A DNA stretch of 64,000 bases from Cuneatibacter caecimuris (GTDB lineage Bacteria > Bacillota > Clostridia > Lachnospirales > Lachnospiraceae), in NCBI RefSeq assembly GCF_004216775.1, contig NZ_SGXF01000002.1:310001-374000 (forward strand). The letters run 5' to 3'. The stretch's first letter is position 1, and each line of letters opens with the position of its first letter. Positions 15,885 to 24,581 of the stretch are shown one piece after another. Below the pieces are notes generated by a model. It saw only the letters and a program-made list of their open reading frames with translations. It did not search any database and was not told the DNA's origin. A program made the translations under genes and the position numbers.

Positions 15885-16748
15885 TTATTTTGCTACATTG
15901 ATCCCATCGCCAAAATCCAGCACATAGGGGTAATGGGTCTTTCTCTTCTCTACCGGCGGCATCTGCATATAATCGCCGTAGAAGTTCACCAGCATCCCAT
16001 GGATATCCTTGGGGAAATTCAGCTGGACGTCTTCAAAAGAATGCTTCTCCAGCGGAAAGGTTTTGTCCTTTTCCATGGTGTTCCAATGAGGGCTTGTATC
16101 GCAGAGATATCCCATCCTCTTGGTATGGACATGGTTGTATTTCTTGCACTGCCGGATACATTTCCGGTAAATCCATTTGGGTGAAATGTGAAACCATTTC
16201 ATCAGACGATGGACCAGGCCGCAAACTGCCTGCGCGGCTTTGGCCTTTCCTCCGGTAAATCCCAGATAGGGATGGGGAATGCTGCGCAGGATCAGCAGCT
16301 TGCTCCAGAACCAGGCAGTCCAGGCCTGCACAAAATAAGCGAACTTGCCGTCCGCCACATTATCATAGGCATAAAGGTCCAAAAAAATCCCAAATTCACA
16401 GTCCACGCCCTGGAGCGCATACTCCTGAAATTTGGTCCCCCGCTTGCAGAGCCTGGTGCTCATCAAAGGGTAATTCGGATCTTCTTCCGTATTCAGAATA
16501 TAATAGCGGTCAGACAATTTCTCTCTGACCAGCTGCAGCGCCCGCTCAAAATCTTCTCTGGGCAGGGCGATATCAATATCATCATCCCAGGGGATGAATC
16601 CCCCATGGCGCATGGCGCCGATGCCGGTTCCCGCCACCGCGAAATAGCGAAGATGGTGCTCATCGCAAATTTTCATAAAATCTTTGAGGATTTCCATCTC
16701 CGTCAGCTGCACCCGCCGGATCACTTCCGGCTCATAAAATCTTGGCAT
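15885..16748 (-). CDS. LicD family phosphotransferase
   Basis: A 287-residue LicD protein. The nucleotidyltransferase-fold motif GTGIGAMRHGGFIPWDDDID (about 41-60) with its acidic triad is the family signature, and the spacing of the later ICKRGTKFQEYALQ-like part (seen as LCKRGTKFQE) also fits. LicD enzymes move phosphocholine or a similar phospho-group from a CDP carrier to a cell-surface glycan at the membrane. Here the two LicC-like nucleotidyltransferases encoded on either side would supply the CMP-activated donor. A short hydrophobic stretch around residues 140-155 may help membrane contact. Which headgroup it transfers is not shown by the sequence. Confidence 0.88.
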   Translation of the reverse strand: MPRFYEPEVIRRVQLTEMEILKDFMKICDEHHLRYFAVAGTGIGAMRHGGFIPWDDDIDIALPREDFERALQLVREKLSDRYYILNTEEDPNYPLMSTRLCKRGTKFQEYALQGVDCEFGIFLDLYAYDNVADGKFAYFVQAWTAWFWSKLLILRSIPHPYLGFTGGKAKAAQAVCGLVHRLMKWFHISPKWIYRKCIRQCKKYNHVHTKRMGYLCDTSPHWNTMEKDKTFPLEKHSFEDVQLNFPKDIHGMLVNFYGDYMQMPPVEKRKTHYPYVLDFGDGINVAK

Positions 16749-16762
16749 ATGCTCTCCCGCCT

Positions 16763-17413
16763 TTAGTCCCGGTAGCCGTTCTGTACCCAGGCCACCGCGT
16801 GCTTATAATCATCCATGGTATCGATCTCTTTTGTCCGGATCTCTTTCATCTGCACCGGAAGCAGCGGCTCCAGCAGCTGATATACATGTCCGCTGCCCTT
16901 GCCCAGCCTGTCCGCTCTGATCTGAGCCAGGCCGGTCCACTCATATTCCCCTTTTTCTCTGGAAAAACCGGTAACAACCCGGCCGGACGCTGTCTCCTCT
17001 GTCTGGAGCAAAACCGGATTATCTGTGGAAGGCGTTGTTCCGCAGATATACTCTTCATCGCTCTCCAGCACCCGCCGTAAGTCCTCCGGGTTTACCAGCA
17101 GATCCCCGTCCAGCGCTACCACCAGCTCTCTGGAATGCTCCGCGCCAATCAGAAAACTGGCGCCTGTCCCTGTATGTTTATAGTCGTGATTAAATGCAAA
17201 TAAAATATCCTTCCGGTAGGCTGTTACAGTCTCGATCACCCGCTCCTTCTGATAACCCACCACCACCCGGATATCGTCATAATCCTTCAGCAGCTCCAGC
17301 TGCCGGATCAGCAGCGGCTTCCCGTCTATATCAATCAGCGCTTTCGTGCTGCCGATTCCCAGCCGGGTGCCCATTCCTGCACAGCTGATTACAATTGTCT
17401 TAGAAACTGACAT
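16763..17413 (-). CDS. LicC-like CTP:phosphocholine-type nucleotidyltransferase
   Basis: A 216-residue sugar-nucleotidyltransferase-fold protein. The NTP-binding loop ISCAGMGTRLGIGSTKALID is well kept (though SCAGMG replaces the usual LAAGMG), followed by GKPLLIRQLELL, VVVGYQKERV and the metal-binding aspartates of ALDGDLLVNPEDL. It probably activates a small phospho-compound with CTP for the LicD enzyme. It overlaps the phosphatase gene by 25 nt and lies 14 nt before licD. The operon thus has two such domains, this one and the N-terminal half of the fusion protein; they may handle different substrates. Confidence 0.82.
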   Translation of the reverse strand: MSVSKTIVISCAGMGTRLGIGSTKALIDIDGKPLLIRQLELLKDYDDIRVVVGYQKERVIETVTAYRKDILFAFNHDYKHTGTGASFLIGAEHSRELVVALDGDLLVNPEDLRRVLESDEEYICGTTPSTDNPVLLQTEETASGRVVTGFSREKGEYEWTGLAQIRADRLGKGSGHVYQLLEPLLPVQMKEIRTKEIDTMDDYKHAVAWVQNGYRD

Positions 17414-17994
17414 AGTTTTTCCTCCGTATATACCGCATGAGTCGCATTCTGCAATACTGCGGGCGCAATGGGACGCACCCCGCCGAAACCGATCCCAATT
17501 TCAGCCGCGCCGATCATCTCCGCATCATTATTCCCATCGCCCACCGCTACAAATGGGGTGGGAATCTGACGGATCGCCACCGATTTATCAATTACCTTAC
17601 GAATCCCCAGCAAATTTTCTCCAGACTCGTCCACTTCAGCGATGGAGCAGAAATAATGCCCTTCCAGGCCCAGTTTCTCCATCAGCCTGCAGATCCAGAC
17701 GTCCAGATTTCCGGTCACCACATAGCAGTCTTCCCGATGCTCCTGAATGAACCGCACCAGCTCCTGATGCAGCGGGACCTGCAGAATGATCTGCTGCACC
17801 GTGCTGACAGGAATCTTTTTTAAAATATTCACCCGTTCCGTAAAGCTGCGGTCAAAGGGGATTTCCCCGGACATGGTCCGCTCTGTCAGCTCCTGCATCT
17901 GCTCCACACAATCAATTCTCCTGGCAATCTCCGGAAGAATTTCCAGCTTTGTTATCGTAGCATCTAAATCAAAAAGAAATTTGTATCTGCCCAA
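17389..17994 (-). CDS. HAD-family SerB-like phosphatase
   Basis: A 201-residue HAD (subfamily IB) phosphatase. Motif I is FDLDATIT (nucleophile Asp9, Asp11), motif II YVVTGNLD, and motif III/IV VAVGDGNNDAEM. The cap part MSGEIPFDRSFTERVNILK matches phosphoserine phosphatases. I choose a TTG start at 17994: AGAGG at 18002-18006 is spaced 7 nt from it, it puts the protein start right before motif I, and the upstream ATG (18024) would lie only about 6 nt from the predicted transcript start. It heads the LicD operon, so it may remove phosphate from a pathway intermediate such as a phospho-amino acid. Substrate is inferred. Confidence 0.78.
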   Translation of the reverse strand: MGRYKFLFDLDATITKLEILPEIARRIDCVEQMQELTERTMSGEIPFDRSFTERVNILKKIPVSTVQQIILQVPLHQELVRFIQEHREDCYVVTGNLDVWICRLMEKLGLEGHYFCSIAEVDESGENLLGIRKVIDKSVAIRQIPTPFVAVGDGNNDAEMIGAAEIGIGFGGVRPIAPAVLQNATHAVYTEEKLCQFLRQL

Positions 17995-18036
17995 ACCAGC
18001 ACCTCTGTCTTTTGTTTTTAGCAAAATGCTGTGCTT

Positions 18037-18065
18037 ATCATATCATTTCTGCGGGATAAAATCAA
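18037..18065 (-). promoter_or_regulatory. Promoter of the LicD operon
   Basis: Minus-strand TTGATT (18060-18065) and TATGAT (18037-18042) with 17-bp spacing. The predicted start near 18030 supports the internal TTG as translation start of the first gene. Confidence 0.7.
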
Positions 18066-18128
18066 GATATAATTCCCTCGCCGTGCATCCCCCTATTCTT
18101 TCTGGCCTTATTCAGAATACCCGGATTT

Positions 18129-18302
18129 TCAATCATTCTTCCTGTCCCGCCCTGTTTTTGCAGATACGGCGGCAGTTATTTTGCCGAAAGCGGAACTGAT
18201 TTCGCGCCCTTCTACCTTCGCCCGCTCCCACAGAATAAGCAGATCTGTTCTGTCCTGCCTGAGCATATGAAAAGGCGCTGCATCATATTCCCCCTCCCCC
18301 AT
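18129..18302 (-). CDS. Small hypothetical protein (57 residues)
   Basis: A short minus-strand frame, MGEGEYDAAPFHMLRQDRTD then LLILWERAKVEGREIS, ending GRDRKND. Its composition is that of a real charged, helical protein rather than random translation, and AGAAC/GGGAAG lies upstream as a weak ribosome-binding site. I do not recognise it. It fills most of the gap between the GNAT gene and the LicD operon; 18303-18392 and 18066-18128 show nothing else. Confidence 0.4.
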   Translation of the reverse strand: MGEGEYDAAPFHMLRQDRTDLLILWERAKVEGREISSAFGKITAAVSAKTGRDRKND

Positions 18303-18392
18303 AAGGTTCTTCCCGAATTTTATCCATCTGTAACCATATCCCCAGAAATATTGGTCACCCTCTGTCGAATTAGAATTTCCCGCTCAAAACGT

Positions 18393-19028
18393 TTATTCGT
18401 GTAAACGAGAATGGGAGTATATAAAGAATTCTTCCTGGCAAGGCAGTATTTTCTTTTCTTTATGCGGAAAAAGTTTATCATATTCCTCTGCATCCCTCAT
18501 TGCAAATTCACATGCCTCACTCTCTTTGAATACCCATCTTTTTCCGTCAAATGCACCGTCAACCAGCGTCTTTACCAGCATCGCTGTCGGAAAATATCCA
18601 TTGCCAACACATACATTCATTTTGATACAGCTGACAAAACCTCTGGCAACATAATTGGATGGGTGACCAAAAATAATGATACTTTCATAACCTAATTCTT
18701 TTGCCAATTCAAACGTTCTTTCTATTAAGGCCTTTCCAATTCCTTTTCTTTGATAATCAGGATGTACTGCAATCGGACCAAATGACAGACACTTTTTCGT
18801 GATTCCTTCTTCTGAAGATAGCCTGCCAACCGTATACATGATGCATCCGACTATCTTCCCATCCAGTTCAGCTACCATATCCAGTTCTTTTACAAAATCT
18901 TTATGTTTCCTCATTTGATGCGCCAGGTAATGTTCTGTAGCACCTGGTTCATATACATTCCAAAATGCATCACGAATCAAATTTTCAACGATATTGATAT
19001 CATCCTGTTGTTCGTTTCTAATTATCAT
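18393..19028 (-). CDS. GNAT family N-acetyltransferase
   Basis: A 211-residue acetyltransferase. The acetyl-CoA loop is VHPDYQRKGIGKALIERTFE, preceded by MVAELDGKIVGCIMYTVG and followed by GYESIIIFGHPSNYVARGF, where the last part is typical of YhbS/NAT-type enzymes. I use the ATG at 19028, which has GGAAGG 9 nt upstream; a 13-residue longer frame has none. Target unknown. The gene is AT-rich compared with its GC-rich surroundings and sits beside another GNAT-type gene, suggesting joint acquisition. Confidence 0.85.
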   Translation of the reverse strand: MIIRNEQQDDINIVENLIRDAFWNVYEPGATEHYLAHQMRKHKDFVKELDMVAELDGKIVGCIMYTVGRLSSEEGITKKCLSFGPIAVHPDYQRKGIGKALIERTFELAKELGYESIIIFGHPSNYVARGFVSCIKMNVCVGNGYFPTAMLVKTLVDGAFDGKRWVFKESEACEFAMRDAEEYDKLFPHKEKKILPCQEEFFIYSHSRLHE

Positions 19029-19106
19029 TGTATGATCCCTTCCGTCAACTATTTCTGTCCCGTCCACTTCAACCTTACAGTAGATGATTGGGATATTTAG
19101 GATGTA

Positions 19107-19856
19107 CTATTTGCCCTGTACCAGCTTTAAGAACTTCTTATCGTTGAATTGTTCATTCGTTAAGAACTCACCATTATAAAACATTGCATAAGATGTGCAA
19201 GGGCTTGGCGCTGCCTGTGCCTGTTCTTTTGTTTCAATCCGAATTGCCTTGAATGGAATATTGTTTTCTGCCGCCGTATGTTCAACTATTGGAACATATT
19301 TCCCATTAAACGGACACTGGTTCGTATAATATAAAACATAACCCTGTTCATCAATATGCGGATGTCTGGCACCTTCTGTAAATCTCGGAACAACTGCTTT
19401 TTCGTCAAATGGAAGATACATAAGGTTGATTCCCGCATCGGATGTATCTGCAACTTGAAATCCCTTATAAATCAAATACCTAGGGTCAGAGAGAAACGGC
19501 TTCTTCTTCGCAGAAGAAAGAATACAAAGTCCCGATTTTCCTTTTGCCTTACTGTCCTCAATGCACTTATTTAACAAATCATTTGAATAGCCATATCCTT
19601 TGAACGAACCCGATACCCAAAAGCAGTCAATATACATGTAGTTTTCTGCAATAACGGGAACCCACGCATTTTCAGATGGAATATACTCAATGAAGCATTT
19701 TCCTCTTTCGGTACCTTTTAAAAAAACAAGTCCATCATCAAAGCATTTCATCATCCACTCTTTTTTTGAAGACACTTGAATATCTTTGTTGTTAGAAATC
19801 GCACAACAAATATGTTCCCTATCAATATTGTCCTTCGTTACTTGTATATATTCCAT
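19107..19856 (-). CDS. yoaP: YoaP-like GNAT acetyltransferase
   Basis: A 249-residue protein that matches YoaP in length and plan. Residues 1 to about 150 are a GNAT domain (CFWVSGSFKGYGYSNDLLNK as the acetyl-CoA loop, SSAKKKPFLSDPRYLIYKGF). The rest is the YoaP domain with YTNQCPFNGKYVPIVEHTA and PSPCTSYAMFYNGEFLTNEQ. The role is unproven in any organism I know; the Cys residues in YTNQCPF suggest a thioredoxin-like fold. It runs in the same direction as the downstream GNAT gene, 78 nt away, so the two may be co-transcribed. Confidence 0.8.
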   Translation of the reverse strand: MEYIQVTKDNIDREHICCAISNNKDIQVSSKKEWMMKCFDDGLVFLKGTERGKCFIEYIPSENAWVPVIAENYMYIDCFWVSGSFKGYGYSNDLLNKCIEDSKAKGKSGLCILSSAKKKPFLSDPRYLIYKGFQVADTSDAGINLMYLPFDEKAVVPRFTEGARHPHIDEQGYVLYYTNQCPFNGKYVPIVEHTAAENNIPFKAIRIETKEQAQAAPSPCTSYAMFYNGEFLTNEQFNDKKFLKLVQGK

Positions 19857-20079
19857 TTTCCCTCCCTGGTGTAAGCATCTCCCTGCATCCCATCAGGGCG
19901 CCAAATTAGCCTTAATTTTAATATTCAATCCCGCTTCATCATTGTGCATTTTATTGGTTAAATTTACTTATTTAATTACTTTTTTATATTATATCACCAA
20001 TTTTTATTACTGTCAATCTTCCTCATTTGAAAACTAGCGGACCGTATTTTGAACGAACCTATTTACTGTAAAAACCTAA
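19857..20079. other. AT-rich intergenic stretch
   Basis: The AT-rich sequence upstream of the YoaP-like gene carries its likely promoter region, but no confident -35/-10 pair or gene could be recognised. The next 60 nt hold a separate inverted repeat. Confidence 0.5.
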
Positions 20080-20141
20080 AATTCCCCTCCTTCAAAACCG
20101 GCAGTCACTCATCTCGCTGCCCGCTTCAAAAAAGGGGAATT
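20080..20141 (-). terminator. Two-stem structure, probable terminator of the hexitol operon
   Basis: AATTCCCC (20080-20087) and GGGGAATT (20134-20141) pair to close a long loop holding an inner GGCAG/CTGCC stem. On the minus strand the structure lies 15 nt past the pfkB stop and is followed by a T-rich tract (TTTTAGGTTTTTA). The long loop makes it less standard than other terminators here. Confidence 0.5.
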
Positions 20142-20156
20142 CTTTCTTTATTCTAT

Positions 20157-21089
20157 TCAGCCAATCTTTTCCACAATAACCTGTTTCAGATTCTCTTCCA
20201 TATCCTCCTGCCGGAAATACCCTGTTTCCAGGTTCATGGCATTAGCGGAAGACACCGCCACCGCATAGCGCAGCATTTCCTCCACGCCATAACCCCGTTC
20301 CAGCGCCGCAGCCATGGCTCCGACCATGGAATCCCCGCAGCCTACGGTATTCACCGCCTGGATTTTCGGCGGCCTTGCAGTATAAACGCCTTCCCCGCAG
20401 ACCACAGCCGCGCCGTCGGCGCCCAGGGATATCACCACATAGGGGATACCAGAGCGGTGCAGCTCTTTCGCGCTTTCCAGCATTTCTTCCATGGTCTCCG
20501 CCGGGCGGCCCAAAAGCTGGGCGATCTCATCATGATTTGGTTTGATCAGAAAAGGCTTCGCCTTTACACCTTCAATCAGATACTGCCCGCTGGTATCCAG
20601 AATCATCTTGACCCCGGCCTTTTTTCCCATGGCGATCAGCTTTCCGTAAATATCCGCCGGAAGGCCCTTGGGGGCGCTGCCGGACATGGTAACCACGCTG
20701 CATTTGGGCAGGAGCGTTTCAAACTTTCTCAGAAACGCAGCCTCCTCTTCTGCTGTCACAGGCGCCCCAGGCTCCAGAAATTCCGTGGACTTTCCGTCCC
20801 CGTCCAGAATATTGATGCAGGACCGGGTTTCTCCCTTTACATGCACAAATTCATTGGGAATACCCTTTTCCGTCAGCAGCTTTTCCACATAAGCGCCGTT
20901 GAATCCGCCTGTAAAGCCGGTTGCCAGCACCTCTTCCCCGCACAGGCCGATGACCTTGGACACATTCAGTCCCTTGCCTCCGGCAGTGTTGCTGCAGGTC
21001 TTCACCCGCATCACTTCTCCTGCCTGCAGAGGCCCTTCTATCACATAAGCCTTGTCAACTGCCACATTTAAAGTCACTGTCAGAATCAT
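20157..21089 (-). CDS. PfkB-type hexose-1/6-phosphate kinase (1-phosphofructokinase/LacC-like)
   Basis: A 310-residue PfkB kinase of the FruK/LacC branch. Seen: TVTLNVAVDKAYVI at the start, TAGGKGLNVSKVIGLCGE (sugar-binding signature 1), MSGSAPKGLP, and VNTVGCGDSMVGAMAAALE (signature 2 with the catalytic Asp in GCGDS). It would phosphorylate fructose-1-phosphate or tagatose-6-phosphate, making the bisphosphate that the class II aldolase of the same operon splits. The start is 2 nt from the dehydrogenase stop. LacC versus FruK cannot be told apart by eye; the GatD-like and aldolase neighbours favour the tagatose route. Confidence 0.85.
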   Translation of the reverse strand: MILTVTLNVAVDKAYVIEGPLQAGEVMRVKTCSNTAGGKGLNVSKVIGLCGEEVLATGFTGGFNGAYVEKLLTEKGIPNEFVHVKGETRSCINILDGDGKSTEFLEPGAPVTAEEEAAFLRKFETLLPKCSVVTMSGSAPKGLPADIYGKLIAMGKKAGVKMILDTSGQYLIEGVKAKPFLIKPNHDEIAQLLGRPAETMEEMLESAKELHRSGIPYVVISLGADGAAVVCGEGVYTARPPKIQAVNTVGCGDSMVGAMAAALERGYGVEEMLRYAVAVSSANAMNLETGYFRQEDMEENLKQVIVEKIG

Positions 21090-21091
21090 GT

Positions 21092-22141
21092 TTACGCCTC
21101 GCTGTCCAGAAGAATTTTGCCCTTTACCTCGCCCGGGATCTCAAACAGCTTGAATGCCTCCGCAGCCTGGGACAGGGGGAATTTTTTATAAATAAAGGAT
21201 TCGTCAAACTTCAGCTGGCCGGTTTTAAAATAATGGGCGGCCAGAGTCCATTCCTCTCCCGGGAACGGCGCGCTGTAGGACATCCAGGAACCGGTGAGGT
21301 TGAATTCTTTACGGTTCATGTTCTCCCATTCCTTTACGGAAAAGGTCATTTCCCTGGTAGGCGTTCCGATAAAGCATACACCTGCCTTATTCCCTGCCAG
21401 TTCAAAGGCCATCTTCATGGTGATGGTGTTGCCGGCGGTTTCATATACATAATCAAATCCGCGGCCTTCTGTAATGGCCATGGCCTGCTCCATGAAATCC
21501 GCGTCCTTTGTGTTCACCGCATGCTCTGCGCCCAGGCGCTTTGCAAGCTCCAATCGTTCCGGAACGATGTCGAACACTGTAGCGGATTTCGCGCCAAAAA
21601 TTCTGGCCCACTGCATGGTGAACATGCCGATGGTGCCGCCGCCCAGAATCGCCACATTGCCGCCCCCCTGGTAATTCACGCGCTTCAGCCCGTGCAATGC
21701 CACGGTGGCAGGCTCAAAAAAGGCTGCCTGTTCAAAGGAAACCGCGTCGTCAAATTTTACAGCGTTCTTTTCCGGAACAGCAACGTATTCCGCATAGCTG
21801 CCGTATTCTCTGGAGCCGATAAAGCTGTAGTGTTTGCACAGAGAATAATCGCCTTTCTGGCAGTCCTCACATTTCATGCAGGGCACCAGAGGAACGCCCG
21901 CCACTTTGTCTCCGGGCTTTACAGAAGTCACCCCTTCTCCTACTGCTTCTACTGTGCCGGAGAACTCGTGTCCCAGCACATTGGGATAGAAATGGCAGGC
22001 TGTTCCGTTGACACGGGGCACGTCGGAGCCACAGATCCCTGTATACTTCACCTTGATCAAAACTTTTCCGGGCGCTGCGCCGGGAGTCTGGATCTCCTCG
22101 TAACGAATGTCTTTTACGCCATGAACTACTGCTGCTTTCAT
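21092..22141 (-). CDS. Zinc-dependent sugar-alcohol dehydrogenase (galactitol-1-phosphate dehydrogenase-like)
   Basis: A 349-residue medium-chain dehydrogenase. The catalytic zinc ligands are in YTGICGSDVPR and GHEFSGTVEAVG. The structural zinc cysteines are in PCMKCEDCQKGDYSLC, and the NAD-binding loop is ILGGGTIGMFTMQWA. GatD-type enzymes that oxidise galactitol-1-phosphate to tagatose-6-phosphate have this pattern and length, and often this IGSREYGSYAEYV stretch. It overlaps the FGGY kinase by 4 nt. The combination kinase-dehydrogenase-kinase-aldolase without a visible PTS suggests the alcohol is taken up by a transporter elsewhere. Confidence 0.82.
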   Translation of the reverse strand: MKAAVVHGVKDIRYEEIQTPGAAPGKVLIKVKYTGICGSDVPRVNGTACHFYPNVLGHEFSGTVEAVGEGVTSVKPGDKVAGVPLVPCMKCEDCQKGDYSLCKHYSFIGSREYGSYAEYVAVPEKNAVKFDDAVSFEQAAFFEPATVALHGLKRVNYQGGGNVAILGGGTIGMFTMQWARIFGAKSATVFDIVPERLELAKRLGAEHAVNTKDADFMEQAMAITEGRGFDYVYETAGNTITMKMAFELAGNKAGVCFIGTPTREMTFSVKEWENMNRKEFNLTGSWMSYSAPFPGEEWTLAAHYFKTGQLKFDESFIYKKFPLSQAAEAFKLFEIPGEVKGKILLDSEA

Positions 22142-23640
22142 TTTTCTCCTCCTTCTAATAACCCATAGACCGGCAGCATGGCATTGGATAATGTCAGATA
22201 CCGCTCCATGACTCTCTCATATGTTTCATGTATTTCAGGCCGGGGCTCATGCACCCGCTGTACTTTTACTGTTTTTTCCACCGCAGTCTCAAAATCAGGA
22301 TACATGCCGATGCCAACGCCTGCCAGGATCACTGCTCCCAGGGTGGTGGCTGTATCGGAAGCCGGCACATGGATCTTCTTTCCGGTAACGTCTGCTTTCA
22401 GCTGCGTCCACATGCGGCTGTTGGCAGCGCCTCCCATGGCCAGCAGGGAATCCACCTCCACGCCTGCTTCTTTCGCGCAGCGCAGGTTGTGCTCCAGAGA
22501 AAAAGCCACGCCCTCCAGGCCGGCCCGGATCATATGGGCAAGGCCCTTGTCGTATCCCAGGCCGTAATATACCCCTCTGGCGTCCGGATTCCATAAAGGG
22601 GAACGTTCTCCTGACATATAGGGCAGGAAGATCACGCCCTCGCTCCCCGCAGGCACGGTATCTGCCAGTTCCGTGAGCTCGTCAAAGCTCTTCTGAGGCG
22701 CCAGCTCTTTCTGCATCCAGCGCATCACGCCCCCGCCGCCCACGGTGCCGCCCTGGAGCAGCCACTGGTCCGGCACAACATGGGGGCTCAGAATCAGCTT
22801 TGGATGGGCCAGGGGCCGGTCTTCACAGATGCTCATGCCCCCTGCCTGCCCTCCCTGTTCCTGGGTCTGCCCCGGGCGGACCACTCCCGCGCCAAGAGAT
22901 CCGCAGGCAGCGTCCAGACCTCCGGCGGTCACCGGGGTGCCTGCCAGCAGGCCGGTCTGTTCCGCTGCTTTTTCGGTCACGCCGCCCACCACCTGGTGGC
23001 AGGCCACAATCTGTTCCGGAACCTTATCCGCCGACAGGCCCAGTTCCGCTGCCAGGACAGGGTCCCAGACCTTTTTGGCCATATCGAAAAAGTGCACGCC
23101 ATAACCCTGGGAAACTTCCTGGGTTTTTTCACCGCACAGCTTCATGGCTATGTAGCTGTTGCTCTGCAGAAACACATCTGCCCGCGCATATACCTCCGGC
23201 ATATTTTCCCGGAACCAGATCATTTTGGGGGTGGAATAACTGGGGGTAAACCCATTGCCCGCCACTTCAAAAATCCTGTCCGCGCCCACCTGTTCATTCA
23301 CTCTGCTGCAGATATCCCTCGCTCTGGTATCCATCCAGATGGGCGTCTTCGCCAGGCAGTTTCCTTCCCGGTCCACCGGAATGGCGGACCAGCTCTGGCC
23401 GTCTATGCCGATCCCCGCGATTCTGGAAGGCTGAATCTGGTTTTGCTCCAGAAGCCTTCTTACAGCCCGGCACACTGCCTCCCACCATTCCTCAGGGTCC
23501 TGTTCCACCCAGCCGGGATGGGGATAGTAGACCGGGTAATCTTCGCTGGTGTGGGCGAACACCCTCCCGCTCTCTTCAAACACCGCCGCCTTACAGGCAG
23601 AGGTTCCAATATCTATTCCCAACAGTAAATCCGCTGCCAT
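22138..23640 (-). CDS. FGGY carbohydrate kinase (xylulokinase-like)
   Basis: A 500-residue FGGY kinase. N-terminal phosphate loop LLGIDIGTSACKAAVFEESG, the segment GWVEQDPEEWWEA, substrate-side TPIWMDTRARD, and C-terminal GLEGVAFSLEHNLR then LAMGGAANSRMWTQLKADVT (ATP-binding signature). It most resembles xylulokinases in length and order, but the family includes kinases for many ketoses and polyols. In this operon it may phosphorylate the incoming hexitol or ketose before the dehydrogenase acts. Co-translated with the dehydrogenase (ATGA overlap). Confidence 0.85.
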   Translation of the reverse strand: MAADLLLGIDIGTSACKAAVFEESGRVFAHTSEDYPVYYPHPGWVEQDPEEWWEAVCRAVRRLLEQNQIQPSRIAGIGIDGQSWSAIPVDREGNCLAKTPIWMDTRARDICSRVNEQVGADRIFEVAGNGFTPSYSTPKMIWFRENMPEVYARADVFLQSNSYIAMKLCGEKTQEVSQGYGVHFFDMAKKVWDPVLAAELGLSADKVPEQIVACHQVVGGVTEKAAEQTGLLAGTPVTAGGLDAACGSLGAGVVRPGQTQEQGGQAGGMSICEDRPLAHPKLILSPHVVPDQWLLQGGTVGGGGVMRWMQKELAPQKSFDELTELADTVPAGSEGVIFLPYMSGERSPLWNPDARGVYYGLGYDKGLAHMIRAGLEGVAFSLEHNLRCAKEAGVEVDSLLAMGGAANSRMWTQLKADVTGKKIHVPASDTATTLGAVILAGVGIGMYPDFETAVEKTVKVQRVHEPRPEIHETYERVMERYLTLSNAMLPVYGLLEGGEK

Positions 23641-23641
23641 G

Positions 23642-24490
23642 TCATGCCTTTCCTTCGCACCCGCAGACCTTCATGCGGTTCATCACCAGCTCTTTGACCT
23701 TTGCCATACCTGCTTTGCCATATTTCTTGGGATCAAATACTCCCGGATCAGCTTCCAGCGTTTCCTTTACGCCTTCCGTATAGGCAATTCTCAGCTCCGT
23801 GGCAAAATTCACCTTGCAGATTCCCCGGCGAATGCTCTCTTTCACCGCCTCGTCGGACAAGCCGGAAGCGCCGTGGAGCACCAGCGGAATAGAGACAACT
23901 TTGCGGATTTCAGTGAGGCGGTCCAGATCCAGCTTAGGTTCTCCTGTATATACTCCATGGGCGGTTCCGATTGCCACCGCAAGAGAAGAAACTCCCGTGC
24001 GCTCCGCGAATTCCGCTGCTTCCTGAGGATCCGTATAGCCTCCGTCCTTGCATTCCAGATCATCTTCCTTGCCGCCGACCTTTCCCAGCTCCGCTTCCAC
24101 CGGGATCCCGGAGGGCGCGCAGGCGTCCACAACCCGCTTCGTCACCTCAATGTTCTCCTCATACACACTGTGGGAACCGTCGATCATGATAGAAGTATAC
24201 CCGGTGCGAAGGGCCTGCATGGCCAGTTCAAAACTGCTGCCATGATCCAGATGCATCACCACAGGCACGCCGGCCCGCTCCGCGGCTGCCCTGACATTGG
24301 CCAGATAAAGATCCAGCCCTGCGTATTTCACCGTAGAAGGGGTGGTCTGCAGGATCACCGGAGCATTTAACTCCTCCGCCGCATCAATGACCGCCATCAC
24401 CATTTCCATGTTCTCCACGTTGAACGCCCCTACCGCATAGCCGCCTTTCTGTGCCTTTGTCAGCAGTTCTTTACTTGTTACCAGTGCCAT
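23642..24490 (-). CDS. Class II fructose/tagatose-bisphosphate aldolase
   Basis: A 282-residue zinc aldolase of the GatY/KbaY/FbaA type. Seen: GYAVGAFNVENMEMVMAVID, VVMHLDHGSSFELAMQALRT (zinc His and catalytic Asp), MIDGSHSVYEENI, VEAELGKVGG, AIGTAHGVY, and LVLHGASGLSDEAVKESIRR (zinc-binding His). I use the ATG at 24490, which has a perfect AGGAGG site; 11 upstream residues are dropped. It cleaves a ketose-1,6-bisphosphate to DHAP and glyceraldehyde-3-phosphate, the last step of this operon, although it is the first gene after the promoter. Confidence 0.88.
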   Translation of the reverse strand: MALVTSKELLTKAQKGGYAVGAFNVENMEMVMAVIDAAEELNAPVILQTTPSTVKYAGLDLYLANVRAAAERAGVPVVMHLDHGSSFELAMQALRTGYTSIMIDGSHSVYEENIEVTKRVVDACAPSGIPVEAELGKVGGKEDDLECKDGGYTDPQEAAEFAERTGVSSLAVAIGTAHGVYTGEPKLDLDRLTEIRKVVSIPLVLHGASGLSDEAVKESIRRGICKVNFATELRIAYTEGVKETLEADPGVFDPKKYGKAGMAKVKELVMNRMKVCGCEGKA

Positions 24491-24581
24491 AATTCCTCCT
24501 GTTCCGCGCCTGCGCGCCCACACATTTTATCTCTTTGCTTCTCCGCCGGTTTAAAAAAGGAAACCCGCGGCTTCTGATTTC

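Noticed and set aside
14627-15901. 424-codon plus-strand frame opposite the fusion enzyme
   Set aside because: Antisense shadow of a gene with clear NTP-transferase and PLP motifs.
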